Positions 1-7,459 of a DNA stretch of 64,000 bases are shown one piece after another. The notes under the pieces are model-generated. The model was given only the letters and a program-made list of their open reading frames with translations, did not search any database and had not been told where the DNA came from. Where the stretch lies: assembly GCF_010731715.1 (NCBI RefSeq), contig NZ_AP022587.1, positions 6,146,823 through 6,210,822 of the forward strand, written 5' to 3'. A program made the translations under genes and the position numbers. Position 1 is the first letter of the stretch. The number at the start of each line of letters is the position of its first letter. The stretch comes from Mycobacterium stomatepiae. GTDB taxonomy: Bacteria > Actinomycetota > Actinomycetes > Mycobacteriales > Mycobacteriaceae.

Positions 1-140
1 GCTTCGGGATCCAGGTCGTGTCGCTTGACCACGGTCCGGATTACGTGGGCGGCCATGTCGGCGGGGTGCTCGTCGGCAAACCCTCCTCCGCGCTTACCCA
101 CCGCTGTACGAACCGCATCGACAATGAACGCTTCAGTCAC
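1..140 (-). CDS. Thiolase (acetyl-CoA acetyltransferase), N-terminal part
   Basis: Reading leftward from a GTG at 140, the protein begins VTEAFIVDAVRTAVGKRGGG, the typical N-terminus of a type II thiolase (the AVRTAxGK motif), and runs off the window edge after about 46 residues. Thiolases cleave 3-ketoacyl-CoA, or condense acyl-CoAs, in beta-oxidation and related lipid or steroid routes. The catalytic Cys and His lie outside the window. The gene is downstream of, and co-oriented with, the TetR gene ending at 200. The 59-bp gap is notably AT-rich (139-170), so it may hold the gene's own promoter. Confidence 0.85.
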   Translation of the reverse strand, partial: MTEAFIVDAVRTAVGKRGGGFADEHPADMAAHVIRTVVKRHDLDPE

Positions 141-199
141 CTACATAATTTAACATAGAATCAAAAAGCTAGGCCAGCCGCGTCGAAGTGGTGATCGTC

Positions 200-892
200 T
201 CAGCGTCTGCTGGTTGTCGTGCGCGCCTTTCGGGTGCTGCGTGCCCGTGATTGCCCCTGCGGGCTCAGCCCGTGGCTCACCAACGATTGAGCGGTGGCGA
301 CGATGCCGTCGACGGAGTCGCGTTGGGGGTCACGCCATTCGGCCGCCCAGTTGAGCGCGCCAAGAGCCAGCAGCTGCGCGTAGCGGAGGTCGAGATCGGC
401 CCGGATTTGCCCGTCTGCTTGGGCATTGTCAAACAATCGGCGCCATATCCGTCCGTAGCTCGCTTCCTCTTTGAGTTGTCGAGCGCGGAGGTGCTGGGGG
501 ATCTGCCCGGAATTACGTATCGAGGCGGTGGCGTAATCGGAAATCTCGAGCTCGTGGCGCAGATGGGCCTCGACGGCCGTCATGATCCGATCCAGTGGCG
601 AGGTCTCCGGTGGGAGCTCGTTGAGGGCGTCTTGCACGTTCCGGCGTAGTTCGGCGACGCCGCAGTACATCACCTCTTCGATGAGTTCCTCGCGAGAACC
701 CAAATAGTAGTAGATTGCCGGCGCCTGAATCTCGGCATAGTCGGCAACATCGGAGAGCCGTGTGCCGGCAAACCCCTTCGCGCTCAGAACGTGCGTGGCG
801 GCATCGAGGATGCGGGCACGTGTGCGGGCGGATTTGGAATCGGCGTCAGCAGTTCCGCGATTAGAAGCCGGCGTAGATTTTTTAGGCGCCAT
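200..892 (-). CDS. TetR/AcrR family transcriptional regulator
   Basis: A protein of about 230 residues with an N-terminal helix-turn-helix: ILDAATHVLSAKGFAGTRLS, then DVADYAEIQAPAIYYYLGSR, the usual TetR pattern. The ligand-binding C-terminal half is family-variable, and the tail (SRARSTRKARTTTSRR) is basic and probably disordered. ATG at 892 is chosen; a GTG lies directly before it at 895. It is divergent from the MaoC-like gene starting near 1101 and upstream of the thiolase start at 140, so a local acyl-CoA degradation regulator is the simplest guess. The effector is unknown. Confidence 0.88.
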   Translation of the reverse strand: MAPKKSTPASNRGTADADSKSARTRARILDAATHVLSAKGFAGTRLSDVADYAEIQAPAIYYYLGSREELIEEVMYCGVAELRRNVQDALNELPPETSPLDRIMTAVEAHLRHELEISDYATASIRNSGQIPQHLRARQLKEEASYGRIWRRLFDNAQADGQIRADLDLRYAQLLALGALNWAAEWRDPQRDSVDGIVATAQSLVSHGLSPQGQSRARSTRKARTTTSRR

Positions 893-1100
893 CACATCGT
901 AGACGTGGATTTGAATCTAGGATCAGGCGCGCTAGCCCGTGTCGTGGAATGGCACTCCGCGCGACGGAAACTCGGGGCCGGCCGCCAGCGACTCGTTATG
1001 GCCAGGAGTTTCTTGGACGGGCGCATGAGTAACCGAAGATACGTTGCGCAGCAGCTTGTTCCGGCAGGCGTCGTTGAAATGGGATCGCGTTGACCCGGAC

Positions 1101-2156
1101 ATGGATCACCTGCCAGCATGTGGCGTTGTGACTATCAACGGCCCTCGGGCTGGGTATCCGGGACAACGTCAGGGCGGCCCGTTCTTCGACGACCTGTCGG
1201 TAGGTCAGGAATTCGACTCGGCGCCTGCGATAACGCTGTCGTCCGGCTTGGCCGCTGCCCACCAAGCGATCGTGGGGGATCGGTTGAGGCTGGCTCTCGA
1301 CGCCCACCTGTGCTTGGGCGTGACCGGTGTTCCTGGCCCGCTGGCGCATCCGGCGCTGGTATGTGACGTGGCGATCGGGCAGTCGACGTTGGCCACCCAG
1401 CGCGTCAAAGCCAATCTGTTCTACCGTGGGCTCACTTTTCACCGATTCCCGATGATCGGCGACAGTGTCTACACGCGAACCGAAGTGGTTGGGCTGCGCG
1501 CCAACTCGGCGAAACCTGGGCGCGCACCGACCGGAATGGCGGCGCTTCGGATGACGACGATCGACCAGGCCGACCGGCTGGTGCTCGACTTCTACCGGTG
1601 CGCCATGCTGCCCGCTAGTCCCGATTGGCGTCCCGGCGATGATCCAGGCGATGACCTTTCCGCCATCGGATCCGACGCACCGGAGTCCGTTGTGAATGCG
1701 ACCGCGCAATGGCAGGGGGAGGTGTTCCGGAAGCGGGTACCCGGTCCGCATTTCCACGCCGGTATGGCCGGCGCGGTGCTGAACAGCACCGGCGACGTCG
1801 TCAGCGACGCGCCTGAACTGGCCAGACTCACCCTGAACATTGCTGCGGCCCATCATGATTCGCGGGTCAGCGGGCGTCGGCTGGTGTACGGGGGCCATAC
1901 CATCGGCTTGGCGCTGGCTCAGGTCACGAGGCTATTGCCCAATCTTGCGACGACCCTGGGCTGGGAATCCTGTGATCACACCGGTCCGGTGTACGAGGGT
2001 GACACGCTGTATAGCGAGTTGCACATCGACGCCGCGGAACCCACTGACAACGGGGGAGTGCTCAAACTGCGGTCGCTGGTGTACGCGGCCTCCGAGTCGC
2101 CAGCTGAGGCCGATCGGCAGGTGCTGGACTGGCGGTTCCGTGCTCTGCATTTCTAA
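1101..2156 (+). CDS. MaoC-like double-hotdog acyl dehydratase
   Basis: Two hotdog folds in tandem. The first (about residues 20-170) opens GGPFFDDLSVGQEFDSAPAI. The second (about 180-350) contains FHAGMAGAVLNSTG and later VYEGDTLYSELHID, typical of MaoC / enoyl-CoA hydratase-2 domains that hydrate or dehydrate acyl-CoA thioesters. ATG 1101 is taken as the start, with GTG 1128 as an alternative. The longer reading from 1044 adds a stretch without hotdog character. Next to a thiolase and a TetR gene, a role in fatty-acid or steroid side-chain degradation is plausible. Substrate unknown. Confidence 0.8.
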   Translation: MDHLPACGVVTINGPRAGYPGQRQGGPFFDDLSVGQEFDSAPAITLSSGLAAAHQAIVGDRLRLALDAHLCLGVTGVPGPLAHPALVCDVAIGQSTLATQRVKANLFYRGLTFHRFPMIGDSVYTRTEVVGLRANSAKPGRAPTGMAALRMTTIDQADRLVLDFYRCAMLPASPDWRPGDDPGDDLSAIGSDAPESVVNATAQWQGEVFRKRVPGPHFHAGMAGAVLNSTGDVVSDAPELARLTLNIAAAHHDSRVSGRRLVYGGHTIGLALAQVTRLLPNLATTLGWESCDHTGPVYEGDTLYSELHIDAAEPTDNGGVLKLRSLVYAASESPAEADRQVLDWRFRALHF

Positions 2157-2222
2157 ATGGTCGTGGCAATGCCGCACGTTAGCTCCGGTGCCATAGCGGT
2201 TTGCGGTAACGGATGCGCACGA

Positions 2223-2861
2223 TCATATCGGCATGATGCCGGTCATCAGGTTGGTGAAACGGTCGGTGATGAGGTCCAGTTCGGTATTGCTGCTGAGGAA
2301 CACGATGTAGAAAATCATTCCCCAGGTGATCGCTAACAGTGATTCGACCAAGAGCGGCGCTTCGATGTCGGTCCTTAGTTCACCTCGTTCGACAGCGCCG
2401 TTGACTGCCCATTGAACGAAGCTTCGGGTGTGCTTCGTCGCGTCGTGTTCGGTATCGCCGTTGTGCTGCGGGCGATGGCACGGCAGCAACGAGGTCACCA
2501 GAAATGCAGCAGCGGAACGATCCTCGGCGTCGACCTGAGCGGCGACATGAACAAACGCCATTAGCTGCCCGAACAATGTCGCAGCCTCACGGCCCCTTTG
2601 GATCCCGACTGCGACGACGAGCGCGTCGGTATGGTCGACGACGGCGCGGTAGAGTTCGCGTTTGCTTTTGAAGTGGTAATTGAGCGCGGGGCGGGTCAAA
2701 TTCGCGCGATGGGCGATGGTCGAAAACGTTGCGCCCTCATAGCCGACTTCGCTGAACACGCGGCACGCGTTGTCGATGATGCGTCCGCGTGTCTCCGCCG
2801 CCGCGATCGCGGGCGGCCGCCCGGCTCGCCGTGCGACCGTTGATCGGCGTGATCCCGTCAC
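2223..2861 (-). CDS. TetR family transcriptional regulator
   Basis: The N-terminal HTH includes IIDNACRVFSEVGYEGATFS and TIAHRANLTRPALNYHFKSK, a standard TetR DNA-binding domain. The C-terminal half is a generic ligand-binding domain of about 140 residues. The frame stays open upstream to a TTG at 2951, but those residues are not TetR-like, so the GTG at 2861 (VTGSRRSTVARRAGRPP) is preferred. An imperfect 18-bp palindrome lies about 100 bp upstream (2965-2982). The gene is co-oriented with the aldehyde dehydrogenase that ends at 3252. Convergent with the MaoC-like gene. Confidence 0.85.
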   Translation of the reverse strand: MTGSRRSTVARRAGRPPAIAAAETRGRIIDNACRVFSEVGYEGATFSTIAHRANLTRPALNYHFKSKRELYRAVVDHTDALVVAVGIQRGREAATLFGQLMAFVHVAAQVDAEDRSAAAFLVTSLLPCHRPQHNGDTEHDATKHTRSFVQWAVNGAVERGELRTDIEAPLLVESLLAITWGMIFYIVFLSSNTELDLITDRFTNLMTGIMPI

Positions 2862-3251
2862 GCGCCTAACCCAGCAAAATTGCTGCGTTCGGGGGTCACC
2901 ACGATCATCACTTCCTCGACTAGGTGTCGCACTCGCCGCAGCGTGCTGCAAATTTTCGAGTTTAGAATAGATTAATCGATTCGCTGCCCGCTAGTGCTGG
3001 GCTATTTCGACGTCGGACGTCATTTTCGTTGAATGCAACTCAATTGCGGTCAACCGCGATCCGCCAATCGGCTTTTGAACCGACTTTCAGCCATGCGAAT
3101 AATCGTCAGAAGCCTAGCCAAACTAGCAAGCTGATGCCCAGGCCGGAGGTGCGGCGAGAGCAACGCCACCGCGAATAAGCAAGCCAATTCTCGCAGTGGC
3201 CTTACCCTCGCCGGCCGGTCGTTCCAGGCCGGTCGTCAGACGTCGGCCCGA
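2862..3251. other. Intergenic region, no gene seen
   Basis: About 390 bp between the aldehyde dehydrogenase stop and the preferred TetR start. Apart from the palindrome at 2965-2982 it has no ORF with family resemblance, no tRNA and no clear terminator. It is less GC-rich than its surroundings near 2940-3110. Confidence 0.5.
2965..2982. promoter_or_regulatory. Imperfect 18-bp palindrome, candidate TetR operator
   Basis: GAATAGATTAATCGATTC reads GAATnGATTAATCnATTC on both strands, with one mismatched pair. It sits upstream of the TetR gene beginning at 2861. TetR proteins commonly bind such sites to regulate themselves, so autoregulation is inferred. Confidence 0.4.
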
Positions 3252-4658
3252 TCAGAGTCCGATGTAGACGGCCTTGGTGTTGAAGTAGACCTCGATGCCC
3301 TTCCGGCCGCGCTCGCCGCCCCAGCCCGACTGCTTGTGCCCGCTGATCGGCATCGACGGGTCCGCCGCGAGCGAGGAGTTCACCCAGACCTGGCCCGCGC
3401 GAAGCTCGTTCACGACACGGTGGGCGCGGCTGAGGTTTTCGGTCCAGATGGAACCGGCAAGCCCGTAGTGCGTGTCGTTGGCGGCGGCGAGCACCTCGTC
3501 CTCGTCGTCGAAGGGGATCACGCAGCCGACCGGCCCGAAGATTTCCTCCTTGATGAGCCGCATGTCGGGCGTGGTGTCGGTGACGATCGTCGCCTCGTAG
3601 AAGTAGCCCTTGCGGTCCATCGGTTTGCCGCCGGTGATCACCTTCGCGCCGCCGGCCACGCCGTCGTTCACGATGCCTTCCACCCGCTTGCGCTGCTTGT
3701 CACTGATCAGCGGCCCCAGCACGGAGTCGGGATCGTCGCTGCCGCCCATTGGCAGCATTTGGGCGAAGCCGGCGAGGCTTTCCACGACCTGGTCGTAGAT
3801 GCCGCGCTGGACGTAGATGCGCGAGGTGCACGAGCAGTTCTGCCCCGAGCCGGCGAGCAGGCCCATGCCCGCCCCCATGATCGCCTTGTCGAGGTTGGCG
3901 TCGTCGAACATGATCAGCGGTGACTTGCCGCCGAGCTCGAGCGTCAGTCGCTTGAGGTTGCCCGCGGCCGCTTTCACGATCAGCCGTCCGACCTCCGTCG
4001 AACCGGTGAACGAAATCTTGTCGACGTCGGGATGCGCGGTGAGCGCGGCACCCGTCGTCTCGCCGTAGCCGGTGATGACGTTGAGGACGCCGTCGGGCAG
4101 ACCCGCCTCGCGGAAGATCTCCTCCAGCTTCAGCGCGGTAAGCGGCGTCTCTTCGGCGGGTTTCAGCACGGCACTGCAGCCCGCCGCCAGTGCCGGCGCG
4201 ACCTTGAGCATCGCGACGAAGAAGGGGCCGTTCCACGGGATGATCAGGCCGACGACGCCGACCGGCTCGAGCTGGGTGAAGGTGTGGTAGGTCTCCCAGT
4301 TGCCAAGCAGTCCGTCGGACACGAGATTGGCCGACTCGCCATGGATCTTGCCGACCCAGCCGGCGTAGTACTTCAGCATGGCGACTGAGACCGGGATGAT
4401 GTGACGCGCGGCCGTTAGGTTCATGCCGTTGTCCTGGCCCTCCAGCGCGGCGAGTTCATCGGCACGTTCTTCGATGATGCGCGCGGCGCGGAAAAGGACA
4501 TTCGCGCGGTGCGACGCGGGCGCCTTGCGCCACACGCCCGACTCGAACGTCTCGCGCGCCCGGGCCACCGCCGCGCCGACGATCGCCTGGTCGGAGTCGG
4601 GGACCTCCGTGATCAGCTGCTCGTTGGAGGGGTTGTAGACCGCGATGCTGTCAGTCAA
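3252..4658 (-). CDS. Aldehyde dehydrogenase (NAD(P)-dependent)
   Basis: 468 residues of the ALDH superfamily, oxidising an aldehyde to the acid with NAD(P)+. Visible motifs: FTGSTEVGR (cofactor loop), LELGGKSP (general-base Glu), SGQNCSCTSR (catalytic Cys) and EEIFGPVGCV. The Rossmann and catalytic domains are complete, though the N-terminus is short (MTDSIAVYNPSNEQLI). A perfect palindrome, GTTACGCGCGTAAC, lies 61 bp upstream at 4719-4732, and a LacI-family gene is immediately upstream and co-oriented, so ALDH is probably the LacI protein's target. Substrate unknown. Confidence 0.93.
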   Translation of the reverse strand: MTDSIAVYNPSNEQLITEVPDSDQAIVGAAVARARETFESGVWRKAPASHRANVLFRAARIIEERADELAALEGQDNGMNLTAARHIIPVSVAMLKYYAGWVGKIHGESANLVSDGLLGNWETYHTFTQLEPVGVVGLIIPWNGPFFVAMLKVAPALAAGCSAVLKPAEETPLTALKLEEIFREAGLPDGVLNVITGYGETTGAALTAHPDVDKISFTGSTEVGRLIVKAAAGNLKRLTLELGGKSPLIMFDDANLDKAIMGAGMGLLAGSGQNCSCTSRIYVQRGIYDQVVESLAGFAQMLPMGGSDDPDSVLGPLISDKQRKRVEGIVNDGVAGGAKVITGGKPMDRKGYFYEATIVTDTTPDMRLIKEEIFGPVGCVIPFDDEDEVLAAANDTHYGLAGSIWTENLSRAHRVVNELRAGQVWVNSSLAADPSMPISGHKQSGWGGERGRKGIEVYFNTKAVYIGL

Positions 4659-4718
4659 TGTCCTTCATCCTTTCGCCGAGCCGTTCGCTCGCGAAAATGG
4701 TGGGGGTGCCCGACAGAG

Positions 4719-4732
4719 GTTACGCGCGTAAC
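4719..4732. promoter_or_regulatory. Perfect 14-bp palindrome, candidate LacI-family operator
   Basis: GTTACGCGCGTAAC is an exact inverted repeat with a central CpG, as is common for LacI-family operators. It lies between the lacI-type stop (4766) and the ALDH start (4658). The same TTACG/CGTAA half-sites recur upstream of the regulator at 5777-5797. LacI control of ALDH and autoregulation is inferred. Confidence 0.6.
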
Positions 4733-4765
4733 TAGTAGGTGTCTAGTATGTCCCGAGCGCGTGGC

Positions 4766-5764
4766 TCAGGTGGACTCTCGGATGACCAGCGTCGCGATGT
4801 CCCGGGGATCCGCAGGTGACCCGTCGGGCAGACCGAGTTCGGTCAAAACCGCCGACAGTGCCACTTCGGCGATCGCCTCGCGGTCGAACACCACCGTGGT
4901 CAGCGCGGGGACGCTGAAGGGAGACAGGGCCGTCGCGTCCACGCCGATGACCGCGAGATCGTCGGGGCAGCGTAGTCCGGCGCGCCGTACGCCGTTGAGG
5001 ACTACGAAGGCCACCTCGTCGCTCTGTGCGCAGACCGCGGTGACGCCCGCCGCGTGCAATTCACCGACCGCCTTGGCGCTGTCGTCCGGCGTCAACGCCT
5101 TCACCGCAACCTCGGGCAGTCCACGCTGGTGCGCGGCGCGTCGGACGCCGTCGATCCAGTAGTCGCCGAGTGCGCGCCACCGGCGATCGCCCGAATACGC
5201 GAACGCCACATTGCGATGACCCCGCGAAACGAGATGGTCGACACGCATTTGGCCGACCGAATACTGCGGGTCTTGAAGACCCGGCAGCGTGTGGACACAG
5301 ATGTGGGGAATGGCTGCATCCGCGACGGCGCCAGATGCCTTGCGGCCCAAGGGGAAAAGGCTCGTCACCGCGATCGGCTGGAGGTGATTGATGGCGTCGA
5401 CGACCGCGTCGTCTTGCTCGGTCTCGAAGAGCTGTACCTGCATGATCCCGCGGCGGGCCAACTCGGTGGTCATGTGAGTGCCGACCTGCATGGGCATCTC
5501 GCCACCGGCGAGCCGCGGCACGATGTACAAGATCACGCCACTTTTCCCACGGGCAAGATTGCGGGCGGCAAGGTTTGGGCGATACCCCAATTCAGCCGCC
5601 GCACTGTGCACCGCGGCACGCGTCTGCGCCGAAATGGTGCGCCCGACAGAGTTGTTGAGCACATAACTGACCGTCGCGGTCGAGACGTTAGCTCTCCGCG
5701 CAACGTCGGCCTTGGTGGGCCTGCCCTTGACGCTCAGTTCGACCTCCCGGCGCAGCCGTCTCAT
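4766..5764 (-). CDS. LacI family transcriptional regulator
   Basis: 332 residues from the ATG at 5764 (MRRLRREVELSVKGRPT). The HTH and hinge read TKADVARRANVSTATVSYVL with NNSVGR following, diagnostic of LacI/GalR. A periplasmic-binding-protein-like effector domain follows, with motifs such as VAFAYSGDRRWRALGDYW and DDLAVIGVDATALSPF near the C-terminus. The frame stays open further upstream but that part has no LacI resemblance. Inferred to control the downstream ALDH through GTTACGCGCGTAAC. Effector unknown. Confidence 0.92.
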   Translation of the reverse strand: MRRLRREVELSVKGRPTKADVARRANVSTATVSYVLNNSVGRTISAQTRAAVHSAAAELGYRPNLAARNLARGKSGVILYIVPRLAGGEMPMQVGTHMTTELARRGIMQVQLFETEQDDAVVDAINHLQPIAVTSLFPLGRKASGAVADAAIPHICVHTLPGLQDPQYSVGQMRVDHLVSRGHRNVAFAYSGDRRWRALGDYWIDGVRRAAHQRGLPEVAVKALTPDDSAKAVGELHAAGVTAVCAQSDEVAFVVLNGVRRAGLRCPDDLAVIGVDATALSPFSVPALTTVVFDREAIAEVALSAVLTELGLPDGSPADPRDIATLVIREST

Positions 5765-5776
5765 GTGCTGACTTAC

Positions 5777-5797
5777 CTTACGTGGCTCCCGCGTAAG
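5777..5797. promoter_or_regulatory. Spaced inverted repeat upstream of the LacI gene
   Basis: CTTACG, nine bases, then CGTAAG. These are the same half-sites as the palindrome at 4719-4732, here spread apart, 13 bp upstream of the LacI-family start. This suggests autoregulation, though the wide spacer makes it weaker than the ALDH site. Confidence 0.4.
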
Positions 5798-5951
5798 CAA
5801 CCGGCGATCGCGGCCAATCGTGCCCACCCGGGGTCTTTTCTTTTGGCCTCTGTACAGGGAAAATGTGGCCAGTGTCCGCGGCAGACGGCTGGAGGTTTTG
5901 ATCGGTAGCGAACTCGCCTCTCGGACGAAGCAGCGATCAGGAGAACACAAT

Positions 5952-6275
5952 ATGAAGCGAATCCTTGCCGGTGCTCTGCTGTCGGGTACCACCGCACTGG
6001 CCGGCTTGTCGCTCGGCGCGGGCACCGCTGCGGCCGACCCGGGCACAGGTATCTGTAACCAGCTAGCGGTGTGCAGCCGCATTTGGTGCCCCGGCAGCCC
6101 GCTGCCGTGGCCGAACGTGGTGTGGGACATGAACCGCTGCCACCACTACTACGGCGGCACGGTCGGTGAAAGGGGAACCGCGGGCGGCGTTCAGGTTGGC
6201 ACCGGCATCATCGAGGGAGATCCTTCCCCGGCAAGCACCTGCGACGGAGCACCCATCTGCTTGCCCGGCCTGTAG
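5952..6275 (+). CDS. Small secreted Cys-containing protein
   Basis: 107 residues. ATG at 5952 follows a good Shine-Dalgarno (AGGAG). The N-terminus MKRILAGALLSGTTALAGLS is a Sec signal peptide with likely cleavage after GTAAA, leaving a mature protein of about 80 residues. The mature part has six or more Cys, a CHHYYGG stretch and a Gly-rich middle, resembling the short uncharacterised exported proteins common in mycobacteria. No enzymatic motif is recognised. It is a single gene, divergent from the LacI gene. Confidence 0.75.
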   Translation: MKRILAGALLSGTTALAGLSLGAGTAAADPGTGICNQLAVCSRIWCPGSPLPWPNVVWDMNRCHHYYGGTVGERGTAGGVQVGTGIIEGDPSPASTCDGAPICLPGL

Positions 6276-6375
6276 CGGCGGCAACGAATCGTTGAAGTCG
6301 GGCGGTCCGATGCGAAAGACTCGGTGCGGGCCATCCAGTCGCAGGACTTCGAGCAATGGTTGGTGATGGGACGCA

Positions 6376-7272
6376 GTGAACCGTAGCCAGGTACGCGGCG
6401 TGTCGTTCGCCGTGGCGATGATCGTGCTCGCGATCGTCGGCTGTTCACAGTCGATGGCGTCGCCGGCAACCACGATGCTCGCCGAGGCGCCGCCCCTGGG
6501 GGCGCAACCTCAACTGGCGTCCGATCCCGAGCAGTTGGCCAACGATCTCGTTGCTGACGAACTCGCGCTGCGCGGGCCGTCGACGCCGGAGGCTGCGCTG
6601 GCAGCGGCGGCACACCGCGAGCAAGCGGCCTATCGGGCCATCGGGCGGCATCCGGAATGGGATGCGGTCACCCGACCGCGAGTCCCGCCATCGCTGCTCG
6701 ATGTCTACGACCGCAATGTCGACGCCCGTCGACAACTCCAGGCGATGGCACAAGTGCGAGACACGTTGCCCGCCTGGCGCATCGACCCCCCGATTCCGGC
6801 CGACGATCTGATCGGTTACTACCACGCGGCGGAGGCCGAGTCCGGTGTCGGCTGGAACTACCTGGCCGCGATCAACCTGGTCGAGACCCGCTTCGGCAGC
6901 ATCAATGGCGTGAGCACCGCCGGCGCGCAAGGCCCCATGCAATTCTTACCGTCGACGTTCGCCTCCTACGGCCAAGGCGGCGACGTCAATTCGCCCCACG
7001 ACAGCATCATGGCGGCGGGCCGCATGCTCGCCGCCGACGGCTTTGCCAACGACCGCGATCACGCCATCTACAGCTACAACCACGCGCACCAATACGTCCA
7101 AGCGGTCGACGATTACGCCGCGCTGATGGGGGCCGACCCTGCGGCTTTCGTCACCTTCTATCGCTGGGACGTCTACTACGTCACGACCGCCGGCGATATG
7201 CTGCTCCCCATCGGCTACGCCGCATCTTCGCCGATTCCCGTCGGGGACTACTTGGCGGCGCACCCACAGTAG
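6376..7272 (+). CDS. Lytic transglycosylase-like lipoprotein
   Basis: 298 residues from a GTG at 6376. The signal peptide ends in a lipobox-like IVGCS, suggesting a lipid-anchored protein. Residues about 140-270 form an SLT/lysozyme-like fold: YYHAAEAESGVGWNYLAAIN, VETRFG (the Glu is the likely catalytic acid), GAQGPMQFLPSTFASYG and ISYN-like YSYNHAHQYV. Such enzymes cleave the MurNAc-GlcNAc bond of peptidoglycan. Between a small secreted protein and the large signalling gene at 7460; no operon link is obvious. Confidence 0.88.
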   Translation: MNRSQVRGVSFAVAMIVLAIVGCSQSMASPATTMLAEAPPLGAQPQLASDPEQLANDLVADELALRGPSTPEAALAAAAHREQAAYRAIGRHPEWDAVTRPRVPPSLLDVYDRNVDARRQLQAMAQVRDTLPAWRIDPPIPADDLIGYYHAAEAESGVGWNYLAAINLVETRFGSINGVSTAGAQGPMQFLPSTFASYGQGGDVNSPHDSIMAAGRMLAADGFANDRDHAIYSYNHAHQYVQAVDDYAALMGADPAAFVTFYRWDVYYVTTAGDMLLPIGYAASSPIPVGDYLAAHPQ

Positions 7273-7459
7273 CGGTCGCGGCGGGTGCAAACCGGATTGT
7301 CGACTTGCCGAACCCGCCCGCCACGCAAACGTCATAGTTGTGGGCTATCCAACGAAAAGCTGGCGACGAGAGCGCGGTGAGTGGTTCTCTTGTGGAGACC
7401 GCAACGGGCAGCGGTAGGCGACCGCCTCAGGGTCTGAGCACATTTCGGAAGGGCTGGCA

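Noticed and set aside
7280..7318. Inverted repeat GGCGGGT...ACCCGCC after the transglycosylase gene
   Set aside because: The 25-nt loop and absence of a T-tract make it a weak terminator, and such GC repeats are common in this genome.
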